The position numbers and the translations under genes were made by a program. Below, one piece after another: positions 25,407-35,100 of a stretch of DNA of 60,020 nucleotides; position 1 is the first letter of the stretch, and every line of letters starts with the position of its first letter. The stretch is from assembly GCA_019420945.1 (NCBI GenBank), contig JAHZGF010000062.1:1-60020 (forward strand), in the 5' to 3' direction. The notes under the pieces are model-generated. The model did not search any database. It was not told the origin of the DNA and saw nothing but the letters and a program-made list of their open reading frames with translations. The DNA is from Clostridiales bacterium. Lineage in GTDB: Bacteria; Bacillota; Clostridia; Oscillospirales; Oscillospiraceae.

Positions 25407-26252
25407 ATGGAAGTTACTACTGAGCCCACCCTGGAAGAAACCAGTGTAGACCAGACTGATGTATTCGACGGTTGGGACACCGGAGAAGTCCTGGACACTC
25501 AGGCAGACCAGCCCGAACAGGAAGCACCGGCACAGACCGCAGAGGAGACCAACGGAGATCCTGCACCGGAGGAGAAAGACCCCGCTGCGGAAGCATTGCC
25601 TCAGGAGGAACCCCCGTTTCTGACCCTGAAGCATCTGGACGAGGTGCGCACCGTCAACCGGGAGGAGGCCCAGGCCCTGGCCCAGAAGGGCTTGGACTAT
25701 GACCGAATCCGGGAGGAGCGGGACACCCTGCGCAGTTTCCGGGAGGAGAACGGACCGGCCATCGAATTGGTCAAGAAGTTCGCCCAGCGCAACAACATGA
25801 CCATTCCCGAGTATCTGGAGTTCTGCCGGGTCCAGGAGGTCATGTCGGAACAGAATGTCACCGAAGAAGTGGCAAAGAACCAGGTGGCGCTGGAGAAGCG
25901 GGAACTGGATGTCAGCCGCCGGGAGGAAGCCCAGGCGGAAAAGGAGCGGAAGGAATCCGAGGCGCAGCAGCAGGAAGAAACCCAGCAGGAGCGCATCCGC
26001 CGGGAAGTGAATCAGTTCCTGGCGGACTATCCGGAGGTAAAGCCCACTGAAATTCCCAAAGAGGTCTTTGAGATCGTCCAGCGGGACGGGGCCTCCCTAT
26101 CCCTGGCCTACGGCAAATGGCTCATCGCCAAGCAGGCCGAAGAACTCAATGCCCTGAAGGCCCAGGCCAGCGCCCGGGAGAAAAGCCCCGGTTCCCTGTC
26201 CGGCTCCCTGGGCAGCGCCAAAAATGACCCGGTCTTTGAGGGCTGGGATTAA
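25407..26252 (+). CDS. Scaffolding protein
   Basis: 281 residues. An acidic disordered N-terminus (about 1-70, many Glu, Gln and Pro), a long coiled coil (about 85-205, RREEAQAEKERKESEAQQQE) and a helical C-terminus. Composition, size and location just upstream of the capsid gene fit a phage capsid scaffold. Confidence 0.8.
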   Translation: MEVTTEPTLEETSVDQTDVFDGWDTGEVLDTQADQPEQEAPAQTAEETNGDPAPEEKDPAAEALPQEEPPFLTLKHLDEVRTVNREEAQALAQKGLDYDRIREERDTLRSFREENGPAIELVKKFAQRNNMTIPEYLEFCRVQEVMSEQNVTEEVAKNQVALEKRELDVSRREEAQAEKERKESEAQQQEETQQERIRREVNQFLADYPEVKPTEIPKEVFEIVQRDGASLSLAYGKWLIAKQAEELNALKAQASAREKSPGSLSGSLGSAKNDPVFEGWD

Positions 26253-26292
26253 CCACCACACAAACCCGACACATACGGAAAGGATATGAACT

Positions 26293-27114
26293 ATGGCTAA
26301 CAATCTTGCCAGTAAATTTGAGACCAAGGTAGCCGAGCGCTACTCTCTGAAGTCCATCACCGACGCCTATGCCGGCAAGGACTACAACTTCAACGGCGTG
26401 GACACCATCAACGTCTACACCATCGACACCGTGGCCATGACCGACTACACCCGCTCCGGCCTGACCCGATTCGGCACCGCCAACGAGCTGGGCGACACCG
26501 TTCAGACCATGAAGCTCACCAAGGACCGGGCCTTTGCCTTCACCATCGACAAGGGCAACAATGCCGAGCAGTACAACGTCAAGCAGTCCAACAAGGCCCT
26601 TCAGCGGCAGATCGACGAGGTGGTCACTCCTGAAATCGACATCTACCGTCTGTCCAAGTGGGCCGCCGGCGCCGGTATCACCAGCACCGACAATGCCCTG
26701 GATACCTCCAACGTGCTGGAGGCCATGTTCAAGGCTATGTCCGACATGAACGATAAGAAGGTCCCCCGGGAGGGCCGCACCTTCTTCCTGCTGGAGAGCG
26801 TGTTCAACAGCCTGCTGCTGTCCAACCAGGTGGTGGGCATCGACTCCCTGGGCAACAAGACCATCTCCACCGGCAAGCCCGGCATGATCTACGGCGCCAA
26901 TGTGGTGCCCGTTCCCTCTACTTACATGCCCGAGAGCACCAACTTCATTCTGAAGTACAAAAACTCCACCGTGGACCCCATGAAGCTGCGGGACTACCGG
27001 ATCCACACCGATCCCCCCGGCATCTCCGGCGCCCTGGTGGAAGGCCGGTTCATCTACGATTCCTTCGTTCTGGATACCAAGAAGGAAGGCATCTACGTCT
27101 CCAAGAGCGCCTGA
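26293..27114 (+). CDS. Major capsid protein
   Basis: 273 residues, short for the HK97 fold but of the N4-gp56/short-capsid kind in appearance. N-terminal SKFETKVAERYSLKS, central VFNSLLLSNQVVGIDSLGNK, and a C-terminal beta tongue ending GIYVSKSA. AGGATATGAACT precedes the ATG. Strongly biased, GC-rich codon use fits high expression. Confidence 0.85.
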   Translation: MANNLASKFETKVAERYSLKSITDAYAGKDYNFNGVDTINVYTIDTVAMTDYTRSGLTRFGTANELGDTVQTMKLTKDRAFAFTIDKGNNAEQYNVKQSNKALQRQIDEVVTPEIDIYRLSKWAAGAGITSTDNALDTSNVLEAMFKAMSDMNDKKVPREGRTFFLLESVFNSLLLSNQVVGIDSLGNKTISTGKPGMIYGANVVPVPSTYMPESTNFILKYKNSTVDPMKLRDYRIHTDPPGISGALVEGRFIYDSFVLDTKKEGIYVSKSA

Positions 27115-27121
27115 CCAAATC

Positions 27122-27152
27122 GGGCGGGGGCCTGATACATAGGCCCCCGCCC
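27122..27152 (+). other. Strong GC hairpin after the capsid gene
   Basis: GGGCGGGGGCCT and perfect complement around GATACAT, six bases after the capsid stop. No T-run, so an mRNA 3' stabiliser or partial attenuator is likelier than a terminator. Confidence 0.6.
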
Positions 27153-27170
27153 ATTCAGGAGGAACGATCC

Positions 27171-27380
27171 ATGGCAATTAGCTTTTTCACCGATGATATG
27201 AACATCATCCAGAAGCTGGACGACCAGCCCAACGACGTGGGGGGCCTGTCCGCCGACGAGCTCAAGCAGAAGTTTGACGAGGCGGGCAACAAGGTAAAGA
27301 CCTTCCTGAACGGGACCCTGATTCCGGAACTCAACAACGTGATCACGGAAGAAAAAATCGACCAGATTTTGGAGGCGTGA
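27171..27380 (+). CDS. Small helical phage protein
   Basis: 69 residues, acidic and helical, with AGGAGGAACG before the ATG. Unknown function; located between capsid and fibre genes, so probably a minor virion or assembly protein. Confidence 0.65.
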   Translation: MAISFFTDDMNIIQKLDDQPNDVGGLSADELKQKFDEAGNKVKTFLNGTLIPELNNVITEEKIDQILEA

Positions 27381-27383
27381 CCC

Positions 27384-27680
27384 ATGACCAGAGGAACCAC
27401 CCCAACCCTGGAGTTCTCCATTCCCTATACTGCCTCCGAAATCAAAAACGGCTACATCACCTTTGCCCAGCATCATAGGCCGGTCTTTGAGGTTGGGCTG
27501 GAGGACATGCAGGTACAGGACGGGAAAATCACCGTCACCTTGACCCAGCAGCAGACCCTCCAGCTCTGCCCGGACGATACGATGATCCAAATTCGGCTCC
27601 TGCTGGACGGAGATCAGGCGGTGGCCTCCCAGCTGATGGAACTCCACGTCCAGGACGTTTTGAAGGACGGGGTGATCTGA
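27384..27680 (+). CDS. Small beta-rich phage protein
   Basis: 98 residues, alternating beta pattern (GTTPTLEFSIPYTASEIKNG; KITVTLTQQQTLQL). Looks like a single immunoglobulin-like domain that could decorate the capsid or act as baseplate/fibre collar. The next gene's ATG overlaps its stop (TGATG). Confidence 0.65.
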   Translation: MTRGTTPTLEFSIPYTASEIKNGYITFAQHHRPVFEVGLEDMQVQDGKITVTLTQQQTLQLCPDDTMIQIRLLLDGDQAVASQLMELHVQDVLKDGVI

Positions 27681-27931
27681 TGCAGGCTGAATTTGTCAAC
27701 ACCGCCAGTTTCACCGCAGAGATGGGGCAATCTTCCCAAGGGTTTGAAACCGGGCTGCAGCAGTCGGTCCGTATTCCGGAAAACGACCACACAAAGCTGC
27801 TCAACCGTGACAGTCCGGACCAGCACCCAATGAGTGCCATCTCCGGGCTGGAGGACAGCCTCGGGTCAAAGCTGAACTCCGCTTCTGCCCTGACCAACCT
27901 GGAAATTGAAGCAATATTGGGAGGCATCTAA
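27680..27931 (+). CDS. Small protein with fibre-type C-terminal motif
   Basis: 83 residues. The C-terminus ALTNLEIEAILGGI matches that of the next gene (SITNAEIDAILAT), suggesting a shared docking motif. Otherwise unknown. Confidence 0.6.
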   Translation: MQAEFVNTASFTAEMGQSSQGFETGLQQSVRIPENDHTKLLNRDSPDQHPMSAISGLEDSLGSKLNSASALTNLEIEAILGGI

Positions 27932-27936
27932 TCACT

Positions 27937-28542
27937 ATGGCAAATGCAAAATATCTGGACGAAAACGGCCTTCTGTATCTGCACGGGAAATATAAGACCA
28001 TTTTTGTGCAGCAGGAAGCCGGAAAGGGCCTGTCCACCAACGACTACACCACGGCTGAAAAAGAGAAGTTGGCCGGTATCGCCGTCGGCGCCAACAACTA
28101 TACCCACCCCAGTTATACGCCCCGTGCTGCCGGATTCTACAAGGTGACTGTTGATAACACAGGACACGTCTCATCTGTCGAAGCCGTTACCAAGGATGAC
28201 GTCACTGCCCTTGGCATCCCCGGCCAGGATACCACCTATTCCCCTGCCACATCTTCCGCCAACGGATTGATGAGCTCCACGGATAAGGCAAAGCTGGACG
28301 GCTTTTCTGCCGCAAGCGACTATGTGCTGAAAAGCGACGTGTCCGGTGTCTATAAGTACAAGGGAAGCGTAGCGACGTTTGCTGAACTTCCCTCCTCCGG
28401 CAATACGGCTGGTGACGTTTGGGACGTGCAGGAAAATGGCATGAACTACGCATGGGACGGAACCAAGTGGGACTCCCTTGGAACTTCCTTTGAGGTCATG
28501 TCCATCACCAACGCTGAAATCGACGCCATCCTGGCGACCTGA
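27937..28542 (+). CDS. Head or tail fibre protein
   Basis: 201 residues. Begins with a fibre-anchor-like segment (KYLDENGLLYLHGKYKTIFV), then a Thr/Ser-rich beta shaft (GTTYSPATSSANGLM-like repeats, about 85-115), a compact domain (GDVWDVQENGMNYAWDGTKW) common in phage fibres, and the C-terminal motif TNAEIDAIL. Confidence 0.75.
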   Translation: MANAKYLDENGLLYLHGKYKTIFVQQEAGKGLSTNDYTTAEKEKLAGIAVGANNYTHPSYTPRAAGFYKVTVDNTGHVSSVEAVTKDDVTALGIPGQDTTYSPATSSANGLMSSTDKAKLDGFSAASDYVLKSDVSGVYKYKGSVATFAELPSSGNTAGDVWDVQENGMNYAWDGTKWDSLGTSFEVMSITNAEIDAILAT

Positions 28543-28553
28543 GGAGGTGTGTT

Positions 28554-29081
28554 ATGTCTTTTTTGGATGAAACCGGCCTGAGCTATTTCTGGTCCAAAAT
28601 CAAGCAGCGGTTTTTGCTCATCTCCGGCGGTACGCTGACTGGAGGCCTTACCGCCACCAGCCTTACCTCCACCGGGTCCACCAAAACCAAAAGCCTGTCC
28701 ATTAACGGTAATAGCGTAAATGACTTCGTCGTGGCCCAAGGCACCAGCGGTAACTGGAGATATGCGAAATATGCCAACGGTGTTGCGTGGTGTTACTACA
28801 CAAGATACAGCACCGGAATCAACATCTCTAATCCATGGGGCGGTGTGTTTATTACGCCGGACAACTCCATTTCTGCTATCGCCTATCCATTTTCGTTCGC
28901 AGCAGGAACAATCCCGACTGAGTTGGTATCTACTCAGATGGCGTTTGTCGGCAGCATGTGGCTGGTAAACGGAACCGTAAGAAATACAAATACAAAGACC
29001 GGAACTTACGATCTGGTCAGCGGAAGCAGCGGCATGAAGGATTGTAACATTAGTTACTTTGTGATCGGGAGGTGGAAGTGA
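28554..29081 (+). CDS. Tail fibre / receptor-binding-like protein
   Basis: 175 residues. The start MSFLDETGLSYFWSKIKQRF repeats the anchor pattern of the previous gene. A Gly/Thr/Ser-rich shaft leads to a beta-rich C-terminal knob (about 75-175, many aromatic residues), the expected receptor-binding part. Confidence 0.7.
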   Translation: MSFLDETGLSYFWSKIKQRFLLISGGTLTGGLTATSLTSTGSTKTKSLSINGNSVNDFVVAQGTSGNWRYAKYANGVAWCYYTRYSTGINISNPWGGVFITPDNSISAIAYPFSFAAGTIPTELVSTQMAFVGSMWLVNGTVRNTNTKTGTYDLVSGSSGMKDCNISYFVIGRWK

Positions 29082-29455
29082 TGCGGATTCTGAATGAACA
29101 GAACGTGGAGCTCACCCAGGAGCAGTGTGACCTGGAAACAGGGTATCTGCGGGAAGAGACGATCATCCGCCCCGATGCAGCTCCCATCGATGACGTCACC
29201 AAGTTTGCCTGGGCCGACGAGGATTATGAGACCATCCAGCGTTACATCGTTATGCCGGATGCGAAGCGTAACCAGAACCGCATCGCTCAGCTCAAAGGTT
29301 TGCTGCGGGAAACGGATTATGCCGTTATCAAAATCGCCGAAGGGGCCGCCGCTCCGGAGGAGTACGCCGACGTGATCGCCCAGCGCCAGGCATGGAGAGA
29401 CGAGATCAACGAACTGGAGGGAACCGCCGGTGGATACGCCATTGACCAGAGCTGA
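29081..29455 (+). CDS. Hypothetical phage protein, fibre-associated
   Basis: 124 residues, soluble and acidic. ATG 29081 overlaps the previous stop (TGATG) and has GGGAGGTGG upstream; an in-frame GTG nine bases earlier is inside that site. Position suggests a fibre assembly chaperone, but no motif shows it. Confidence 0.6.
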   Translation: MRILNEQNVELTQEQCDLETGYLREETIIRPDAAPIDDVTKFAWADEDYETIQRYIVMPDAKRNQNRIAQLKGLLRETDYAVIKIAEGAAAPEEYADVIAQRQAWRDEINELEGTAGGYAIDQS

Positions 29456-29741
29456 GCACCTGGAGTTCGCCCGGCGCATGGAGGACGAACACAAGCGCCA
29501 GAATCACCGTATCAACGGATTGGAGGATCGACTTGAGAAACTGGACAGTCTGACCACCTCAGTGGCCAGTCTGGCGGAGTCGGTCAAGCGGATGGCCGAT
29601 GAGCAGCAGCGCCAGGGCAAGCGGCTGGAGGCACTGGAGGGCCGTGATGGAGAGATGTGGCGCAACGTCCTCCGATACGGCATCACCTGTGCCGTTGGCA
29701 TTCTGATGGGCTTTCTGGCCTCCCAGCTGGGACTGACATAA
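29430..29741 (+). CDS. Coiled-coil protein with C-terminal membrane helix (XhlA-like)
   Basis: 103 residues: basic N-terminus, coiled coil (about 20-70) and one membrane helix (YGITCAVGILMGFLASQLG). This layout resembles XhlA/hemolysin-type holin partners. Starts with GTG 29430 behind GGAGGG, overlapping the previous gene by 26 bases. Directly before the holin. Confidence 0.7.
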   Translation: MDTPLTRAEHLEFARRMEDEHKRQNHRINGLEDRLEKLDSLTTSVASLAESVKRMADEQQRQGKRLEALEGRDGEMWRNVLRYGITCAVGILMGFLASQLGLT

Positions 29742-29754
29742 AAAGGAGATACTT

Positions 29755-30012
29755 ATGAGAATCAACTGGAGACTGAGATTTAAGAACAAGGCAACTCTGA
29801 CTGCCATTGTGTTGGCCATGATCGCCCTGGTCTATCAGGTGCTGGGCCTGTGCGGTGTTACCCCTGGTATCAGCGAAAACCAGATCATTGAGGTGGCCGG
29901 TATGGTCATCAATTTGCTCTGCCTGCTGGGCATTGTGGTGGACCCCACCACCGATGGCGTCAGCGACAGCACCCAGGCGCTGGATTACAGCGCCCCGAAA
30001 AAGGAGGGCTGA
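29755..30012 (+). CDS. Phage holin, phi LC3 type
   Basis: 85 residues. The N-terminus INWRLRFKNKATLTAIVLAM and central LVYQVLGLCGVTPGIS, followed by a second membrane segment and VVDPTTDGVSDS, are characteristic of the phi LC3 holin family, which opens the membrane for the endolysin. Confidence 0.93.
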   Translation: MRINWRLRFKNKATLTAIVLAMIALVYQVLGLCGVTPGISENQIIEVAGMVINLLCLLGIVVDPTTDGVSDSTQALDYSAPKKEG

Positions 30013-30015
30013 CAT

Positions 30016-31134
30016 ATGAATCTTCAGCAGCATTACCTGACCAAAAACGACTGCTACAAGGCCGGACGGCAGATCACTCCCGCCGGCATTGTGGTTCACG
30101 ATACCGCCACCAATCAGCGGAAGGCATCCGTGTACCTCAACAGCTGGAACAAGTCCGGTGTGGAAAAATGCGTCCATGCCTTCATCGGTACCCTGCCCGA
30201 CGGCAGCTTCGGAGTGGCCCAGACCCTGCCCTGGACCATGCGCTGCTGGGGCTGTGGTTCCGGCAGCAAGGGCAGCTACAACAACACCCATATTCAGTTT
30301 GAGCTGTGCCAGGATGACCGAAGCGACCAGGCCTGGTTTGAAAAATGCTATCAGGCGGGTGTGGAGCTGTGTGCCCATCTGTGCCGCACCTACGGCCTCA
30401 GCGCCGACGACATTGTGGACCATGCAGAGGCCCACGCCCGGGGCTACGCCAGCAATCACAGCGACACCACCGACTGGTTCCCGATTTACGGCAAGAGCAT
30501 GGATACCTTCCGGGCCGACGTGCGGACGGTCATGAACGGCGGCACCGTGTCCAGTGGCGCCGGCTCCGACCTCTACCGGGTCCGCAAGAGCTGGGGCGAT
30601 GCGTCCTCCCAGCTTGGGGCCTTCTCCGTGCTGGACAACGCCAAGGCGCTGGCGGACGCCAACCCCGGTTACAGCGTCTTTGACGCCACCGGTGCGGCGG
30701 TATACACCACCGGCGGTGCAGCTCCGGATCCCGCCCCCGAACCCGATACCGCCCCCGCCAAGTTCCAGCGCTGGCTCAACTCCGGTTACTCCGCCGGCCT
30801 GACGGTGGACGGACTCTGGGGACCCAAGACCCGGAAGGCCGCCACTGCGGCGCTTCAGGCGGAGCTCAACGACCAGTTCTCCAAGGGGCTTACCGTGGAC
30901 GGAATCTGGGGCAGCAAGACCCGTGCCGCCTGCGTCAACGTCAAGGAGGGCGCCCGGGGCAACCTCACCCGGATCATTCAGGGCGTTCTCTACTGCCGGG
31001 GATGCGACCCCAAGGGCTTTGACGGCATCTTCGGCTCCGGCTGTGCCGCCGCCGTGAAATCCTTCCAGCGATCCAAGGGCCTCAGTGCCGACGGCATCGT
31101 GGGCAAGAACACCTGGGAGCGGCTGCTGGGCTGA
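30016..31134 (+). CDS. Endolysin: N-acetylmuramoyl-L-alanine amidase with peptidoglycan-binding repeats
   Basis: 372 residues. The N-terminal amidase_2-type domain (about 1-170) has the zinc ligand His in GIVVHDTA (H28) and later His residues in DHAEAHARGY and SNHSDTTDW. A linker follows, then peptidoglycan-binding modules with the repeated signature DGLWGPKT, DGIWGSKT, DGIFGSGC and DGIVGKNT (about 260-370). No signal peptide, consistent with holin-dependent release. Confidence 0.93.
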   Translation: MNLQQHYLTKNDCYKAGRQITPAGIVVHDTATNQRKASVYLNSWNKSGVEKCVHAFIGTLPDGSFGVAQTLPWTMRCWGCGSGSKGSYNNTHIQFELCQDDRSDQAWFEKCYQAGVELCAHLCRTYGLSADDIVDHAEAHARGYASNHSDTTDWFPIYGKSMDTFRADVRTVMNGGTVSSGAGSDLYRVRKSWGDASSQLGAFSVLDNAKALADANPGYSVFDATGAAVYTTGGAAPDPAPEPDTAPAKFQRWLNSGYSAGLTVDGLWGPKTRKAATAALQAELNDQFSKGLTVDGIWGSKTRAACVNVKEGARGNLTRIIQGVLYCRGCDPKGFDGIFGSGCAAAVKSFQRSKGLSADGIVGKNTWERLLG

Positions 31135-31145
31135 TCAAACAAAAA

Positions 31146-31198
31146 TGGCGGCTGACCTCTGGCAACGGCATTTCCACGCCACCAGGCGTCAGCCGCCT
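31146..31198 (+). terminator. Hairpin after the endolysin
   Basis: GGCGGCTGAC is complementary to GTCAGCCGCC with a roughly 30-base loop and a short T-run. Probably a weak terminator, since virion genes continue downstream. Confidence 0.5.
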
Positions 31199-31224
31199 TT
31201 GCATTCCATGGAGGAAACATCATT

Positions 31225-32127
31225 ATGGCGACTTCGTTCAGCGATTATTCCAACCCCTACATCACCGAACTTTACAACCAGAAGAAACAGGCCGCCGCCG
31301 ACGCCCTGACCTCTGCCTACCAGCAGAACATGGCCGCCTATGACGAAAAGGCCCAGGAGACTTCCAAGCGCTATGCAGACCAGCGCAACCAGACCCAGGC
31401 CCAGTACGAAAAGGCCCTGAGGAATTTCGGGGAGTATTCCGCTGCCAGCGGACTGAACAGCGGTGCCAATGCCCAGGCCCGGCTGGCCTACGGCAACCAG
31501 AATCAGTCTGGGCTTGCCAACCTCAGTGCCGGTGAGGCCGCTGCCCTCCAGGACATTGCCCGAGATCGGGCCGGTGTGGAGAGTCAGTACCGCAGCGATC
31601 TGGCGGCCAATGAGGCGGCCTATGATGCCGACCTCTACAATGCCCTTTACGGCGCCTGGCAGGACCAGGTGGCCCAGGAGAACGCAGACCGTTCTTATTA
31701 CTACACTCTGGCCATGAACACCATCCAGACCGGAAACATGCCGGATGCCGACACCCTGTCCAAGGCCGGCATCGACTCCGGCACCGCCAGCGCTATGACG
31801 TCTTATTATAAGGCACTTATGACGCCGACTACCGGATCCTCTGGCGGGTCCAGCGGTCGTAGCTCAAGAAGTTCTGGTTCTTCCGGAGGTAGCAACAGCT
31901 CCGGTGGTGGACTGAGCGGACTTGTTTCTGATGGAACATCAAGTTCCGATGCCTCCAAAATCGAGGAGCTTTACCTGGATAAGTATGAAGAACTGACCAA
32001 CCAGAAAGGTTATACCGATGCTATGGCCAGAAGCACAGCAAGAAACTGGGCTGCCTATTATGGCACAACCAATAATGACACCAACTATGCGGATAAAATT
32101 CTGAGAGGTTTGGGGTATCAGGTATGA
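31225..32127 (+). CDS. Ala/Gln-rich protein with Ser-Gly linker, putative internal virion protein
   Basis: 300 residues. A long helical region rich in Ala, Gln and Tyr (about 1-185), a pure Ser/Gly/Arg linker (about 200-230), and a small helical C-terminus. Such proteins precede the large ejection proteins in short-tailed phages. The stop overlaps the next start (ATGA), so the two are made together. Confidence 0.65.
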   Translation: MATSFSDYSNPYITELYNQKKQAAADALTSAYQQNMAAYDEKAQETSKRYADQRNQTQAQYEKALRNFGEYSAASGLNSGANAQARLAYGNQNQSGLANLSAGEAAALQDIARDRAGVESQYRSDLAANEAAYDADLYNALYGAWQDQVAQENADRSYYYTLAMNTIQTGNMPDADTLSKAGIDSGTASAMTSYYKALMTPTTGSSGGSSGRSSRSSGSSGGSNSSGGGLSGLVSDGTSSSDASKIEELYLDKYEELTNQKGYTDAMARSTARNWAAYYGTTNNDTNYADKILRGLGYQV

Positions 32128-35100
32128 CACTGGAAGAGAGACGGGCCGCCGCACAGGCAAATTACAAGCCGCAATACGATAACCGGAAAACATCCAAAAA
32201 TCGCGCAACTCAAAGCGTAGGCGCATCTCAGCAAACGTCTAATCCGTCGCTTGAAGAACGTCGGTCGGCTGCTCAATCCAATTATCGTCCACAATTTTAT
32301 GCTCCTTCTGAACCGACTACTGACCCTTCCAGAACCGCCAGAAAGGCGTTGTTTGATGCCGAACAGCAGGAGAAATACCTCAAAGGAACTGCGTCCAAGT
32401 TCTGGAGCAAATCTTCTTCTGGAACCACTTCCAGGACTTCCGACACTACACCGAACGCTACTGAACTCAATCGCCGCTATCTTACACTGACTAAGCAAGC
32501 CGGTATTCTGGATGGCATCGAAAAGAATGGCGGACAGGTCAAGTCTGACCAATACGCCGATCTGGTCAGCAGGTTCCAGCAGGCATATCAGGATTATGAC
32601 GCATACCAGAAATCGTATGCTGACTACACCAGCGAGGAGACCACCCGGAAACGCCGGGAGGAGACACAGCGCCAACTGGATCAGCAGCTGGAGGCCCAGC
32701 GGTCCAAGAACCTGGCAGCCCAGTATGGCTACCAGATGCCGGACCGCTATGTGGCCCAGCTGGAACAGCAAGGTGCAAAAGCCGACCAGGAGGAGATTGA
32801 CCGGCTGCGCCGTCAGCTTGAGCAGGATGACGGGATTCTGGCCGGTTATGAGCAGCGCCGTGAGACAGAGCGGCTTATGGGTCTGGACCTGGATTCCATT
32901 AAGTCTGAGCTTGACGCAAAAAAGGCGCAGCAGGAAGAACTCTGGCAAAACTATCTGAGCGGCACCCGTGGCATCAGCTGGGGAGCCACCAGAGAAAGCC
33001 TGGACATGGACCTTGCCAGAGAAATTGAGGATCTTCAGAACGAATATAACAAGGCCTACAACCTCCAGTGGCGACAGACCCAGGGTGAGCAGTACGGGGC
33101 TCTGGCCAATCAGTCTGACTTTTCCGCCAACAGCCAATACCTTCAGAGCAATGACCCGGACGCCATGCTGGCCCAGCTCAAACAGCAGGAGTCCGAGCTG
33201 GTCTATCGTTTGAGCAACGACCCAAACGCCCCGGCTTCTCTCAGCACACAACTCAACCAGGTGCAGCAGCAGATCCGGGACTATCAGGCATTGCAGGAAC
33301 AGATCGGCTCTACTTACCATGACATGACCGGGGAGAACGACGCCGCCCAGCGGTTCCAGTATGCCACCGATCAGGAACGGGCGGTCTATTACTATCTGGT
33401 CAACACCGGCCGGTATCAGGAGGCGTCGGACTACGCCGACTATCTGGACTACAATCTGAATGAACGGCGGCAGGCCCAGCGGGTGGAGTCCGCCCAGGAG
33501 TTTGCCAGAAACCACCCAGTACTCAGCACCTTGGCCTCGGTTCCCCAGTCTCTTGTGTCCGGCGTTGGTACGCTGGATCTGATTGTTCAGAGGGCTGAGA
33601 ACGCAAACAACGGGAAGCCCCTAGACTTCAACACCGCCTGGCAGGATCCCTATTACTCCGCTAACACCACCCGGGGCACCATCGCCCAGGACCTGAACGA
33701 GAAGTACGGCACCATTGATGAATCCATCCCCGTGATCGGCGGTATGGGGGCCGGAAACCTGTATCAGATTGGCACAAGTGCCTTGGACTCCGCTGCCGTG
33801 CTGGCCCTGACGGCTGCCACCGGTATTCCCCCCATTGCAGGCACTTCCCTACTGGGCGGCGCCGCTGCCACGGCTGCCTCCCATGACGCCCACAACCGGG
33901 GGCTTTCCGACTCCCAGGCCATCGCAACCGGCATCATGGCTGGCATCTGGGAGACCATGTTTGAATACGTCTCCATTGACAATCTGCTGAAGCCTTCCGT
34001 GTCCGCCGGCAGTCTGCGCTCCGCCCTTGGGGCTGCAGCAAAACAAGCCGGCATCGAGGCCAGCGAGGAGTTTCTGACCACCGCCGCCAATACGCTGTCT
34101 GATCTGGCCATCAACGGGGATCACTCCCAGATCATGGGGGACTATCAGCGCTATCTTGCCCAGGGGGATTCCGCCTCCCAGGCTGCGGCCAAGACCTTCG
34201 GCAGCGCCCTGAACACCGCACTCCAGGACGCCCTAGCTGGAGCCATCTCCGGCGGAGTCATGGGAGGCGGTAAGGTCGCAGGAGTGACGCTGCTCCCCAC
34301 CCGGACCACCTCCACCCAGATCCAGGCCAGCCCAGCGGTGGAACAGGCCCAGGCTCTGGCCTCCCGTATGGAGGCAGAAGCGGCTTCGGCACGGGCCGCA
34401 GAAGGACATGGGCAGACGGTGGAAACCCTGCCCATGGCCACTCAGCAGTCCCAGGGAGAGGGCCAGCAGGTGGAGATGCTGCCTATGGCGGAACAGCCTG
34501 CCACACGGCAGATTGAGACCCTGCCCATGGTGAATACGGAGGACAGCGGGCTTTATACCACCTCCGTTGACACCGATCCTTCTACCCATACACCGGAGGA
34601 AAATGCCCGGATTCAGGAGTACACCCGTTCCACGGACAGCAAAATTGTTTCCTTTATCAATAGGGTGCTGGGTCTGAAAAACCGCAATTATCGGAACAAA
34701 ACATACCTAAATATTGCGCCTGTTTCCGAGCGAGCGGCGGCTGATGTTCAAACATTGACCGGCGTGGACGCCACTGGCTTTACCCACGAACTCACCGGAC
34801 GGGCCGTAGATCACATCATTGACCGCCATGGTCCTGAAGGAGAGGCAGACACCTCCATGCGGGACTTCAATGACATTGCCAGAATCGGCTATGTTTTGGA
34901 ACATTACGATTTTGCTGATATTCTTCGGAATAAGGACGGTTCGGTTCGGACGACAAACAGTTATCGAATGGCAGACAATTCAACCGCACCGGTAGTTCAA
35001 TTCGTAAAAAAAATTGACGGCACCTACTATGTAGTAGAAGCCGTCACTGATTCCAAAGCACACCATCTTGGCATTATCAGCGCTTATATGACAAAAACAA

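Noticed and set aside
31795..31930. Ser/Gly-rich stretch as a mobile or recombination repeat
   Set aside because: The codons vary between units, so it is a flexible protein linker and not a DNA repeat.
32118..33515. A 465-residue minus-strand open frame
   Set aside because: Fully antisense to the N-terminal part of the large polyvalent protein, with no ribosome site and a Leu/Val-biased shadow composition.
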